Positions 1 through 6,302 of a stretch of DNA of 13,146 bases are shown here, piece by piece. The notes below the pieces were generated by a model. The model was not told the DNA's origin, made no database searches, and worked only from the letters and a program-made list of their open reading frames with translations. Source of the DNA: Pseudomonas sp. UBA5782 (GTDB lineage Bacteria; Pseudomonadota; Gammaproteobacteria; Pseudomonadales; Pseudomonadaceae); contig DIEE01000073.1 of NCBI GenBank assembly GCA_002418465.1, positions 7,563 through 20,708 of the forward strand. Direction: 5' to 3'. A program made the position numbers and the translations under genes. Positions within the stretch are counted from its first letter, which is position 1; every line of letters starts with the position of its first letter.

Positions 1-607
1 CGATGACCAGCTTGTCCAGGTTGGTACGCTGCTCGACGCGAGCGTTTTCCACAACGTAGGCAACACGGCGAACCGGGCTGAACGAAGAATCGAGCTGCAA
101 GCGACCAATGCTGCGGCTTTCGTCTTCATCGCTCTGACGCGAGTCGGCCGGCTCATAGCCGCGACCACGAGCGATTTTCAGCTTCATGTTCAGTGCGCCA
201 TTGGACGCCAGGTTGGCGATCACGTGGTCGCCATTGACGATCTCGACATCATGATCCAGCTGAATATCGGCAGCGGTGACCGCGCCCGAACCTTTCTTGC
301 TCAGGTTCAGCGTGACTTCGTCACGGCCGTGAAGCTTGATGGCCAGGCCTTTCAGGTTGAGCAGGATCTCGATGACATCTTCCTGCACACCTTCGATCGC
401 GCTGTACTCGTGGAGTACGCCATCGATCTCGGCCTCGACGACTGCACAGCCGGGCATGGAGGACAACAGGATGCGACGCAGCGCATTGCCCAGGGTGTGG
501 CCGAAACCGCGCTCGAGGGGCTCGAGCGTGATCTTGGCGCGGGTCGAACTGACCACCTGCACATCGATATGGCGGGGGGTCAGGAACTCATTTACCGAAC
601 TCTGCAT
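1..607 (-). CDS. rpoA: RNA polymerase alpha subunit, N-terminal part (cut by window edge)
   Basis: Alpha subunit of RNA polymerase. Its N-terminal domain dimerises and is the scaffold on which beta and beta-prime assemble; the C-terminal domain, not in this window, binds UP elements and activators. The ATG lies at 607-605, with AGGTG about 7 nt upstream. I translated 202 codons with no stop down to base 2. The start reads MQSSVNEFLTPRHIDVQVVS, and LGNALRRILLSS at residues 39-50 contains Arg45, the residue important for core assembly in E. coli. The normal length is about 333 aa, so roughly 130 residues are missing only because the window ends. It lies 22 nt after rpsD and is the fourth gene of the alpha operon here. 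Nothing is odd about the visible part. Confidence 0.97.
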   Translation of the reverse strand, partial: MQSSVNEFLTPRHIDVQVVSSTRAKITLEPLERGFGHTLGNALRRILLSSMPGCAVVEAEIDGVLHEYSAIEGVQEDVIEILLNLKGLAIKLHGRDEVTLNLSKKGSGAVTAADIQLDHDVEIVNGDHVIANLASNGALNMKLKIARGRGYEPADSRQSDEDESRSIGRLQLDSSFSPVRRVAYVVENARVEQRTNLDKLVI

Positions 608-629
608 GGATACACCTATTTTCTAGCCC

Positions 630-1250
630 TTACTTGGAGTAGAGCTCGACAATCAGGTTTTCGTTGATGTCGGCGGACAGATCACTACGGGCCGGCACAT
701 TCTTGAACACGCCAGTCTTTTTCTCGGTGTCCACTTCGACCCACTCGACGCGACCGCGCTGAGCGCACAGATCGAGCGCTTGGACGATGCGCAGCTGATT
801 CTTCGACTTCTCGCGAACGGCAACCACATCACCCGGGCGAACCTGGAAGGACGGAATGTTTACCGTTTTGCCATTGATGCTGATCGCTTTGTGCGAAACC
901 AGCTGGCGGGATTCGGAACGGGTGGAACCGAAGCCCATGCGATAGACGACGTTGTCCAGACGGCATTCGAGCAGTTGCAGCAGGTTCTCGCCGGTAGCGC
1001 CTTTACGACCGGCAGCTTCCTTGTAGTAACCACTGAACTGGCGCTCGAGCACGCCATAGATACGACGGACTTTCTGCTTTTCGCGCAGCTGGGTACCGTA
1101 ATCGGACAGGCGACCACGGCGCTGACCGTGCACACCCGGCGGCTGCTCGATGTTGCATTTCGATTCAAGCGCGCGCGAACCGCTCTTCAGGAAGAGATCG
1201 GTGCCTTCACGACGGGACAGTTTGCATTTGGGACCAATGTAACGAGCCAT
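630..1250 (-). CDS. rpsD: 30S ribosomal protein S4
   Basis: Primary 16S rRNA-binding protein that nucleates assembly of the 5' domain of the small subunit and shapes the mRNA entry and decoding region. In E. coli it is also the translational repressor of the alpha operon and takes part in rRNA antitermination. The protein has 206 aa, the E. coli length. It opens MARYIGPKCKLSRREGTDLF and carries the S4 RNA-binding domain at about residues 96-160, containing CRLDNVVYRMGFGSTRSESR. Only Cys9 and Cys32 are in the N-terminal region, so this is the zinc-free form rather than the four-cysteine zinc form. The ATG has AGGAG about 10 nt upstream, in the 16-nt gap after rpsK. Confidence 0.98.
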   Translation of the reverse strand: MARYIGPKCKLSRREGTDLFLKSGSRALESKCNIEQPPGVHGQRRGRLSDYGTQLREKQKVRRIYGVLERQFSGYYKEAAGRKGATGENLLQLLECRLDNVVYRMGFGSTRSESRQLVSHKAISINGKTVNIPSFQVRPGDVVAVREKSKNQLRIVQALDLCAQRGRVEWVEVDTEKKTGVFKNVPARSDLSADINENLIVELYSK

Positions 1251-1266
1251 TTCTCACTGTCTCCTA

Positions 1267-1656
1267 TTACACGCGACGCTTCTTCGGCGGACGGCACCCG
1301 TTATGCGGGATGGGCGTCACGTCGGTGATGCTGGCGATTTTGTAACCGCAGCCATTGAGTGCGCGCACGGCGGACTCACGACCAGGGCCAGGGCCTTTGA
1401 CGTTGACGTCAAGGTTTTTCAGACCGTATTCCAGAGCAGCTTGACCTGCACGCTCGGCAGCCACCTGGGCGGCGAACGGAGTGCTCTTACGCGAGCCACG
1501 GAAACCCGAACCCCCGGAAGTAGCCCAGGACAATGCGTTGCCCTGACGGTCAGTGATGGTAACGATGGTGTTGTTGAAAGACGCGTGGATGTGGGCGATC
1601 CCATCAACCACTGTCTTTTTGACTTTTTTACGAGGACGAGCAGCTGGCTTAGCCAT
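1267..1656 (-). CDS. rpsK: 30S ribosomal protein S11
   Basis: Platform protein of the small subunit that contacts 16S rRNA and protein S7 next to the mRNA in the E site. It has 129 aa, as in E. coli, with a basic N-terminus (MAKPAARPRKKVKKTVV) and the family end ITDVTPIPHNGCRPPKKRRV. The Asn119-Gly120 pair in that tail is the position that becomes isoaspartate in E. coli S11. The start at 1656 is preceded by AGGAA at a normal distance. It is 30 nt downstream of rpsM and 16 nt upstream of rpsD. No unusual residues were seen. Confidence 0.98.
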   Translation of the reverse strand: MAKPAARPRKKVKKTVVDGIAHIHASFNNTIVTITDRQGNALSWATSGGSGFRGSRKSTPFAAQVAAERAGQAALEYGLKNLDVNVKGPGPGRESAVRALNGCGYKIASITDVTPIPHNGCRPPKKRRV

Positions 1657-1686
1657 GACTTAATTCCTGTCGATTCGCGGGCGCAA

Positions 1687-2043
1687 TTACTTGCGGATCG
1701 GCTTACGCGGACCCTTACGGGTACGGGCGTTGGTCTTGGTACGCTGACCACGAACCGGCAAGCCGCGACGGTGACGCAGGCCGCGGTAGCAACCCAGGTC
1801 CATCAGACGCTTGATGTTCATGTTGATTTCGCGGCGCAGGTCACCTTCAGTGGTGAGCTTTGCAACTTCGCCACGCAGCTGTTCGATCTGCTCGTCGGAC
1901 AGATCCTTGATCTTCGCCGCCGGGTTGACCCCGGTGGTGGCGCAAATGGTTTGCGCCGTGGTGCGACCAACACCGTAGATGTAGGTCAGCGAGATAACAG
2001 TATGCTTGTTATCTGGAATGTTGACGCCTGCAATACGGGCCAT
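1687..2043 (-). CDS. rpsM: 30S ribosomal protein S13
   Basis: Head protein of the small subunit. It forms intersubunit bridges with the 50S central protuberance, and its C-terminal tail reaches the P-site tRNA. It has 118 aa, starts MARIAGVNIPDNKHTVISLT, has the helical core YIYGVGRTTAQTI at residues 21-33 and ends in a basic tail beginning GLPVRGQRTKTNARTRKGPR at residues 94-113. The ATG at 2043 has GGAG about 9 nt upstream. It is the first gene of the alpha operon, 130 nt after rpmJ; that gap holds a terminator-like hairpin and a promoter-like element. In E. coli the leader just before this gene is the S4 repressor target. Confidence 0.98.
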   Translation of the reverse strand: MARIAGVNIPDNKHTVISLTYIYGVGRTTAQTICATTGVNPAAKIKDLSDEQIEQLRGEVAKLTTEGDLRREINMNIKRLMDLGCYRGLRHRRGLPVRGQRTKTNARTRKGPRKPIRK

Positions 2044-2052
2044 TCAGTGGAA

Positions 2053-2098
2053 CTCCAATTGACAGCTACCTACGCCCCGGAAGCCAAGAAAAGGGCGC
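2053..2098 (-). promoter_or_regulatory. Possible structured leader of rpsM (S4-type control candidate)
   Basis: On the minus-strand RNA, bases 2098-2092 can pair with 2078-2072 in a seven-pair stem that includes two G-U pairs, leaving a 13-nt loop. The loop segment CUUCC (2083-2079) can in turn pair with the GGAG Shine-Dalgarno element of rpsM (2056-2053), which would give a pseudoknot-like fold hiding the ribosome site. E. coli represses this operon through a pseudoknot bound by S4, but I see no clear sequence match. If transcription starts near 2095 at the predicted promoter, the first three bases of the stem are lost. Low confidence. Confidence 0.3.
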
Positions 2099-2101
2099 GA
2101 G

Positions 2102-2130
2102 ATATTAGCGCTGTAATAACAAATAAGCAA
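2102..2130 (-). promoter_or_regulatory. Candidate sigma70 promoter of the alpha operon
   Basis: Minus strand: -35 TTGCTT (2130-2125), 17-nt spacer, -10 TAATAT (2107-2102). The -35 has the TTG core and the -10 matches 4 of 6 consensus bases. The region around the hexamers is AT-rich, and the stretch after the -10 is GC-rich (CTCGCGCCC), as is common at growth-rate-controlled promoters. A start near 2095 would give a leader of about 52 nt before rpsM. The first two bases of the -35 are the last two bases of the terminator-like hairpin. Confidence 0.5.
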
Positions 2131-2156
2131 CCCGACAGCGCACTAGCTGCCGGGTT
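2129..2156 (-). terminator. Terminator-like hairpin after rpmJ
   Basis: Minus-strand RNA 2156-2146 pairs with 2139-2129: 11 pairs with one G-U, loop UAGUGC, followed by the U-rich GCUUAUUUGUUAUUAC. It begins 17 nt past the rpmJ stop. It is a plausible intrinsic terminator or attenuator separating the spc and alpha operons. The U-tract is interrupted, so partial read-through into rpsM is likely. Confidence 0.65.
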
Positions 2157-2173
2157 ATCGACGCTCAGGTCAC

Positions 2174-2290
2174 TCAGCCTTGGCGCTGTTTGTGACGCGG
2201 CTCCGCGCTGCAGATCACGCGCACGACACCGTCGCGACGGATGATTTTGCAGTTACGGCACAGCTTCTTCACCGATGCACGAACTTTCAT
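2174..2290 (-). CDS. rpmJ: 50S ribosomal protein L36
   Basis: Very small 50S protein that binds 23S rRNA and stabilises its folding near the L7/L12 stalk base. I translated it by hand: 38 codons, starting MKVRASVKKLCRNCKIIRRD and ending AEPRHKQRQG, then TGA. Cys11, Cys14, Cys27 and His33 form the zinc-ribbon set, so this is the zinc-containing form that is usually replaced by a paralogue under zinc limitation. The ATG at 2290 has a strong GAGGAG element about 7 nt upstream. It is 28 nt downstream of secY and is the last gene before the terminator-like hairpin. Confidence 0.97.
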   Translation of the reverse strand: MKVRASVKKLCRNCKIIRRDGVVRVICSAEPRHKQRQG

Positions 2291-2318
2291 TACCAACTCC
2301 TCGAACCTTACGGACGTA

Positions 2319-3647
2319 TCAGCGGAGCATTCCGCCGCCATAGCCCTTCAGGTTGGCTTTCTTCATCAGAGACTCGTACTGGTGCGAAACGAGGTGGGAT
2401 TGCACCTGGGCCATAAAGTCCATGACAACCACAACAACGATCAGCAACGAAGTCCCGCCAAGATAGAACGGTACGTTGGCAGCCACCACCAGGAACTGGG
2501 GCAACAGGCATACGGCCGTCATGTACAGAGCACCGAACATGGTCAAGCGGGTCAGAACGCCATCGATATAGCGCGCCGACTGCTCACCCGGACGGATACC
2601 CGGAATAAAGGCACCGGACTTCTTCAGGTTTTCCGCTACGTCTTTCGGGTTGAACATCAATGCCGTATAGAAGAAGCAGAAGAAGATGATCCCTGCACTA
2701 AACAGCAGAATGTTCAACGGCTGACCGGGAGCGATCGCCTGCGAGATATCCTGCAGCCAGCTCATGTTGCTTGACTGGCCGAACCACTGCCCCAGCGAAG
2801 CCGGGAACAACAGGATACTGCTGGCGAAAATGGCCGGAATCACACCCGCCATGTTCACTTTCAGAGGCAGGTGGCTGGTCTGCGCAGCGAAGACCTTACG
2901 GCCCTGCTGACGCTTGGCGTAGTGCACCGCAATGCGACGCTGGCCACGCTCAATGAACACCACGAAACCGATGATCGCTACCGCTAACAAACCGACGGCA
3001 AGCAGCGCGATGATGTTGATATCACCCTGCCTGGCCGACTCGAAGGATTGCCCGATCGCTCGCGGCAGGCCGGCTACGATGCCCGAAAAAATCAGCATCG
3101 AAATACCATTACCCACGCCACGCTCGGTGATCTGCTCACCCAGCCACATCATGAACATCGCCCCCGCCACGAAGGTGGAGACAGCCACGAAGTAGAAGCC
3201 GAAATCAATCGAGAACGCTACGCCCTGACTGGCAAGGCCAACGGACATGCCGATGGCCTGAACAATCGCCAGCACCAGAGCGCCGTAGCGGGTGTATTGG
3301 CTGATCTTGCGACGACCAGCCTCACCTTCCTTCTTCAACTGCTCCAGCTGCGGGCTGACGGCGGTCATCAGCTGCATGATGATCGATGCCGAGATGTACG
3401 GCATGATCCCCAGTGCAAAGATGCTCATCCGTTCCAGCGCGCCGCCGGAAAACATGTTGAACAAGCTAAGAATGGTCCCCTCATTCTGCCGAAACAGATC
3501 CGCCAGCCGGTCCGGATTGATACCCGGCACTGGGATGTGCGCACCTATCCGATAGACGATGATCGCCAGGAACAGGAAGCGCAGCCGAGCCCAGAGTTCG
3601 GACAACCCGCCATTGCTGAGCGCTGAGAGAGCACCTTGCTTAGCCAT
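2319..3647 (-). CDS. secY: Preprotein translocase channel subunit SecY
   Basis: Core channel of the Sec translocon in the inner membrane; with SecE and SecG it passes unfolded proteins driven by SecA, or inserts membrane proteins from the ribosome. It has 442 aa, the Pseudomonas length. About ten hydrophobic segments are visible, for example residues 23-40, 75-95, 122-140, 151-170, 212-232 and 395-413. Family landmarks are NMFSGGALERMSIFALGIMP (64-83), EQITERGVGNGISMLIF (171-187) and the cytoplasmic loop IRPGEQSARYIDG (351-363) that contacts SecA and the ribosome. Its ATG immediately follows the rplO stop (TAAATG), and its Shine-Dalgarno GAGG lies inside the end of rplO, which implies tight translational coupling. 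It is the usual non-ribosomal member of the spc operon. Confidence 0.98.
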   Translation of the reverse strand: MAKQGALSALSNGGLSELWARLRFLFLAIIVYRIGAHIPVPGINPDRLADLFRQNEGTILSLFNMFSGGALERMSIFALGIMPYISASIIMQLMTAVSPQLEQLKKEGEAGRRKISQYTRYGALVLAIVQAIGMSVGLASQGVAFSIDFGFYFVAVSTFVAGAMFMMWLGEQITERGVGNGISMLIFSGIVAGLPRAIGQSFESARQGDINIIALLAVGLLAVAIIGFVVFIERGQRRIAVHYAKRQQGRKVFAAQTSHLPLKVNMAGVIPAIFASSILLFPASLGQWFGQSSNMSWLQDISQAIAPGQPLNILLFSAGIIFFCFFYTALMFNPKDVAENLKKSGAFIPGIRPGEQSARYIDGVLTRLTMFGALYMTAVCLLPQFLVVAANVPFYLGGTSLLIVVVVVMDFMAQVQSHLVSHQYESLMKKANLKGYGGGMLR

Positions 3648-4082
3648 TTAGTCCTCGAATTTGCCGCCAGCTGCTTCGATGGCCGCACGCGCACCTTTGG
3701 TGGCGGCGATACCTTTCAGGGTGACAGCGCGAGTAACGTCACCGGACAACATGATTTTCACACGCTGAACGCTTTGGTTGATCACGTTGGCATCCTTGAG
3801 CGACTGCAGAGTCACCACGTCGCCGTCCACTTTAGCCAGCTCGGAAGTACGCACTTCTGCGCGATCCATGGCCTTCAGGGAGACGAAGCCGAACTTCGGC
3901 AGACGGCGATGCAACGGCTGTTGACCACCCTCGAAGCCCGGAGCGACCTTGCCGCCGGAGCGGGAGGTCAGACCTTTGTGACCACGGCCACCGGTCTTAC
4001 CCAGACCGCTACCGATACCGCGGCCCGGGCGATGCTTCTCGCGACGGGAACCCGGTGCTGGACTCAGATCATTGAGTTTCAT
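3648..4082 (-). CDS. rplO: 50S ribosomal protein L15
   Basis: Late-assembling 50S protein that binds 23S rRNA and is needed to complete large-subunit folding. It has 144 aa, as in E. coli. The long glycine- and arginine-rich N-terminal extension that threads into rRNA is clear (RPGRGIGSGLGKTGGRGHKG at residues 18-37), and a globular C-terminal domain contains KIMLSGDVTRAVTLKGIAAT. The start is 3 nt after the rpmD stop, with its ribosome site (GAGGG) inside the last codons of rpmD. Its stop abuts the secY ATG. Confidence 0.98.
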   Translation of the reverse strand: MKLNDLSPAPGSRREKHRPGRGIGSGLGKTGGRGHKGLTSRSGGKVAPGFEGGQQPLHRRLPKFGFVSLKAMDRAEVRTSELAKVDGDVVTLQSLKDANVINQSVQRVKIMLSGDVTRAVTLKGIAATKGARAAIEAAGGKFED

Positions 4083-4085
4083 CGA

Positions 4086-4262
4086 TTAACCCTCGACGCG
4101 CAGCATGTAGTAGGCCTTGTTGATCATCCCGCGATTCTCGGGAGTATCCAGGACCTCTACAGTGTGACCGATACGACGCAGACCCAGACCCTTAACGCAC
4201 AGTTTGTGGTTAGGGATGCGGCCGGTCATGCTTTTGATCAGCGTAACTTTGACGGTAGCCAT
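4086..4262 (-). CDS. rpmD: 50S ribosomal protein L30
   Basis: Small 50S protein in the ferredoxin-like L30 family that contacts 23S and 5S rRNA regions. I translated it by hand: 58 aa, starting MATVKVTLIKSMTGRIPNHK, with the signature stretch KGLGLRRIGHTVEVLDTPEN at residues 24-43 and the end YYMLRVEG. The start at 4262 is only 2 nt after the rpsE stop, and its Shine-Dalgarno GAGGAG is made by the two glutamate codons near the S5 C-terminus, so it is probably translated by coupling. L30 is absent from some bacterial lineages but is normal in gamma-proteobacteria. Confidence 0.97.
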   Translation of the reverse strand: MATVKVTLIKSMTGRIPNHKLCVKGLGLRRIGHTVEVLDTPENRGMINKAYYMLRVEG

Positions 4263-4264
4263 GA

Positions 4265-4792
4265 TCAGAAGATCTCCTCAACGCTCTTGCCGCGCTTGGC
4301 GGCAATGGACGACGGGGACTGCATGGTCTTCAGACCCTTGAAGGTGGCATGAACCACGTTCACCGGGTTGGTCGAACCGTAGCACTTGGCCAGAACGTTC
4401 TGTACACCAGCCACTTCCAGAACGGCGCGCATGGCGCCACCGGCGATGATCCCGGTACCTTCCGAAGCCGGCTGCATGAACACCTTGGAGGCGCCATGCG
4501 CGGACTTGATCGCGTACTGCAGGGTGGTGCCGTTCAGATCGACCTGGATCATGTTACGACGTGCAGCTTCCATCGCTTTCTGGATCGCGGCAGGTACTTC
4601 ACGGGACTTGCCACGACCGAAGCCGACACGACCCTTGCCATCACCAACGACGGTCAGAGCGGTGAAGGTGAAGATACGACCACCCTTCACGGTCTTGGCG
4701 ACGCGGTTAACCTGAACCAGTTTTTCGACGTAGCCTTCGTCGCGACTGTCGTCACGATTATCGCGATCGCGTCTTTGCTCGTTATTTGCCAT
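4265..4792 (-). CDS. rpsE: 30S ribosomal protein S5, with a longer charged N-terminus
   Basis: Small-subunit protein near the decoding centre and mRNA entry tunnel; with S4 it sets accuracy (ram mutations), and its N-terminal domain loop is the spectinomycin-resistance site. It has 175 aa. The double-stranded-RNA-binding-like N-terminal domain starts at about residue 20 (YVEKLVQVNRVAKTVKGGRI), and the C-terminal domain includes ASEGTGIIAGGAMRAVLEVA (109-128). The length in P. aeruginosa as I recall it is 166 aa. The extra nine or so residues lie in the charged tract RRDRDNRDDSRDE at residues 7-19, where others have only about KRDE. The ATG is 3 nt after the rplR stop, with TGGAG inside the rplR end. 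The extension is unlikely to be a wrong start: its first six residues, MANNEQ, match other S5 proteins. Confidence 0.97.
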   Translation of the reverse strand: MANNEQRRDRDNRDDSRDEGYVEKLVQVNRVAKTVKGGRIFTFTALTVVGDGKGRVGFGRGKSREVPAAIQKAMEAARRNMIQVDLNGTTLQYAIKSAHGASKVFMQPASEGTGIIAGGAMRAVLEVAGVQNVLAKCYGSTNPVNVVHATFKGLKTMQSPSSIAAKRGKSVEEIF

Positions 4793-4795
4793 AAC

Positions 4796-5146
4796 TTAGA
4801 ACTCCAGCCCGCCTTCACGAGCAGCATCAGCCAGCGCCTTGACGCGGCCGTGGTACTTGAAGCCAGAACGATCGAACGCTACCTGGGTGACGCCAGCGGC
4901 TTTCGCACGCTCGGCAACCAACAGACCGACCTTTTTGGCCGCGTCGACATTGCCGGTAGCAGTGTCACGCAGTTCTTTGTCCAAGGTCGAAGCGCTGGCC
5001 AGGACCTTGCCGCCGTCGGCCGAAAGGACCTGGGCGTAGATGTGCTGGGAAGAGCGGTACACACAAAGGCGTACGGTTTCCAGCTCGCGCATCTTCAGGC
5101 GTGCCTTGCGAGCGCGACGCAGACGAGTTTCTTTCTTTACGCTCAT
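4796..5146 (-). CDS. rplR: 50S ribosomal protein L18
   Basis: Binds 5S rRNA and, with L5 and L25, anchors it in the central protuberance of the 50S subunit. It has 116 aa with a basic N-terminal helix (KKETRLRRARKARLKMREL at residues 4-22) and the family C-terminus FDRSGFKYHGRVKALADAAR (91-110) followed by EGGLEF. The ATG is 10 nt after rplF. The best ribosome site is a modest AGGG about 9 nt upstream, weaker than for most genes here, so coupling to rplF translation is likely. Confidence 0.98.
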   Translation of the reverse strand: MSVKKETRLRRARKARLKMRELETVRLCVYRSSQHIYAQVLSADGGKVLASASTLDKELRDTATGNVDAAKKVGLLVAERAKAAGVTQVAFDRSGFKYHGRVKALADAAREGGLEF

Positions 5147-5156
5147 TTGCTATGCC

Positions 5157-5690
5157 CTACTTCTTCTTAGCTTCTTTACGACGGACGACTTCGTCCGAGT
5201 AACGCACGCCTTTGCCCTTGTACGGCTCTGGCGGACGGAAGTCGCGGATCTCTGCAGCCACCTGACCGACCAGCTGCTTGTCGATGCCCTTGATCAGGAT
5301 ATCGGTCTGGCTGGGGGTTTCAGCGGTGATGCCTTGCGGCAGCTCATAATCCACCGGGTGCGAGAAGCCGAGAGCCAGGGACAGCACTTGACCTTTGGCT
5401 TGCGCCTTGTAACCAACACCAACCAGCTGGAGCTTGCGCTCGAAGCCCTGGCTGACGCCGATTACCATGTTGTTGACCAACGCACGGGTGGTACCGGCCA
5501 TGGCTTTGTTCTGCAGATCGCCGTTGCGAGCAGCGAAACGCAGCTCACCGGATTCCTGCAGCACTTCCACGGACGGATGCACATTCAGTTCGAGAGCGCC
5601 CTTGGCACCCTTTACCGAAAGCTGTTGACCGGCGAGATTGATCTCAACACCAGCGGGCAGCTTGACGGGGTTCTTAGCAACGCGAGACAT
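5157..5690 (-). CDS. rplF: 50S ribosomal protein L6
   Basis: 50S protein at the base of the L7/L12 stalk next to the sarcin-ricin loop, close to the binding site of translation GTPases. It has 177 aa, made of the two repeated L6 domains. The second ends with the family signature PEPYKGKGVRY at residues 154-164 and a lysine-rich tail. The start MSRVAKNPVKLPAGVEI has a strong purine run (AAGGGGGGAT) just upstream. It lies 12 nt downstream of rpsH. Nothing is unusual in the protein. Confidence 0.98.
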   Translation of the reverse strand: MSRVAKNPVKLPAGVEINLAGQQLSVKGAKGALELNVHPSVEVLQESGELRFAARNGDLQNKAMAGTTRALVNNMVIGVSQGFERKLQLVGVGYKAQAKGQVLSLALGFSHPVDYELPQGITAETPSQTDILIKGIDKQLVGQVAAEIRDFRPPEPYKGKGVRYSDEVVRRKEAKKK

Positions 5691-5702
5691 GCTTATCCCC
5701 CC

Positions 5703-6095
5703 TTAAAACACAGTGCAAAGCACTTCGCCGCCAACGCCAGCGGCGCGAGCAGCGCGATCAGTCATCACACCTTTGTTGGTGGAGACGATCGAAACGCCCA
5801 GACCGCCACGAACTTTCGGCAGTTGGTCGACGGATTTGTACTGGCGCAGGCCAGGACGGCTGACGCGCTTCAGCTCCTCGATGACCGGACGGCCTTCGAA
5901 GTACTTCAGCTCGATAGACAGCTGCGGCTTGATATCGCTGCTGATCTGGAAACCCGTGATGTAACCTTCGCTCTTCAGAACGTTGGCTACCGCCACCTTC
6001 AGCGTGGAAGACGGCATGCTTACGACGGTCTTCTCAGCCATCTGGGCATTACGGATACGAGTTAGCATGTCCGCTAACGGGTCCTGCATACTCAT
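5703..6095 (-). CDS. rpsH: 30S ribosomal protein S8
   Basis: Primary 16S rRNA-binding protein of the central domain (helix 21). In E. coli it is also the translational repressor of the spc operon. It has 130 aa, starts MSMQDPLADMLTRIRNAQMA and carries the S8 signature VSIVSTNKGVMTDRAAR at residues 101-117 in the C-terminal domain. The ATG at 6095 has AGGAG about 10 nt upstream. Unlike its neighbours it follows a 207-nt gap containing a strong hairpin, a promoter-like element and several smaller inverted repeats, so it may have its own transcript or leader control. Confidence 0.98.
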   Translation of the reverse strand: MSMQDPLADMLTRIRNAQMAEKTVVSMPSSTLKVAVANVLKSEGYITGFQISSDIKPQLSIELKYFEGRPVIEELKRVSRPGLRQYKSVDQLPKVRGGLGVSIVSTNKGVMTDRAARAAGVGGEVLCTVF

Positions 6096-6193
6096 GGGCT
6101 AGTTGCTCCTAATACAAGAAAAACGGCCTTGCGGCTCACTAGTCACCAAGAATCGAAGGGCAATTCAAAAGCCCTGGCTCTGGCGAGCCGGCA

Positions 6194-6222
6194 ATTCTAG
6201 AGACTGTCCATAAACGAATCAA
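6194..6222 (-). promoter_or_regulatory. Candidate internal promoter upstream of rpsH
   Basis: Minus strand: -35 TTGATT (6222-6217), 17-nt spacer, -10 TAGAAT (6199-6194). The hexamers match consensus at 4 of 6 and 5 of 6 positions, with the optimal spacing. The bases after the -10 are GC-rich (TGCCGGCTCG). A start near 6187 gives a leader of about 92 nt. The -35 lies wholly within the 3' arm of the adjacent 13-bp hairpin. Confidence 0.45.
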
Positions 6223-6244
6223 GCCCCAAAAGGGGCTTGATTCG
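6215..6244 (-). terminator. Perfect 13-bp hairpin between rpsN and rpsH (attenuator or terminator-like)
   Basis: Minus-strand RNA 6244-6232 pairs perfectly with 6227-6215, with a UUUU loop. Each arm ends in four G or C bases at the loop (GCCCC/GGGGC), followed downstream by UUUAUGG. The stem is strong enough for a terminator, but the U-tract is short (UUUAU), so it may be a partial terminator, an RNA-processing site or a stability element inside the operon. On the plus strand it is followed by ATAAGC, so it would not terminate in that direction. Confidence 0.55.
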
Positions 6245-6302
6245 ATAAGCGACCAAATAAACAGCGAACTTCACCAGCCCCGCTGATTTATTCCCCGCTT
6301 GA

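Noticed and set aside
1303..2244. Plus-strand open frame (313 aa) spanning rpsK, rpsM and the alpha promoter gap
   Set aside because: Antisense to two ribosomal genes and reads through the terminator and promoter region; no supporting start signal.
5040..6065. Long plus-strand open frame (341 aa) opposite rplF and rpsH
   Set aside because: It lies fully antisense to secure genes, has no ribosome site, and has no recognisable domain. Codon bias of the minus-strand genes keeps stops rare in the opposite frame.
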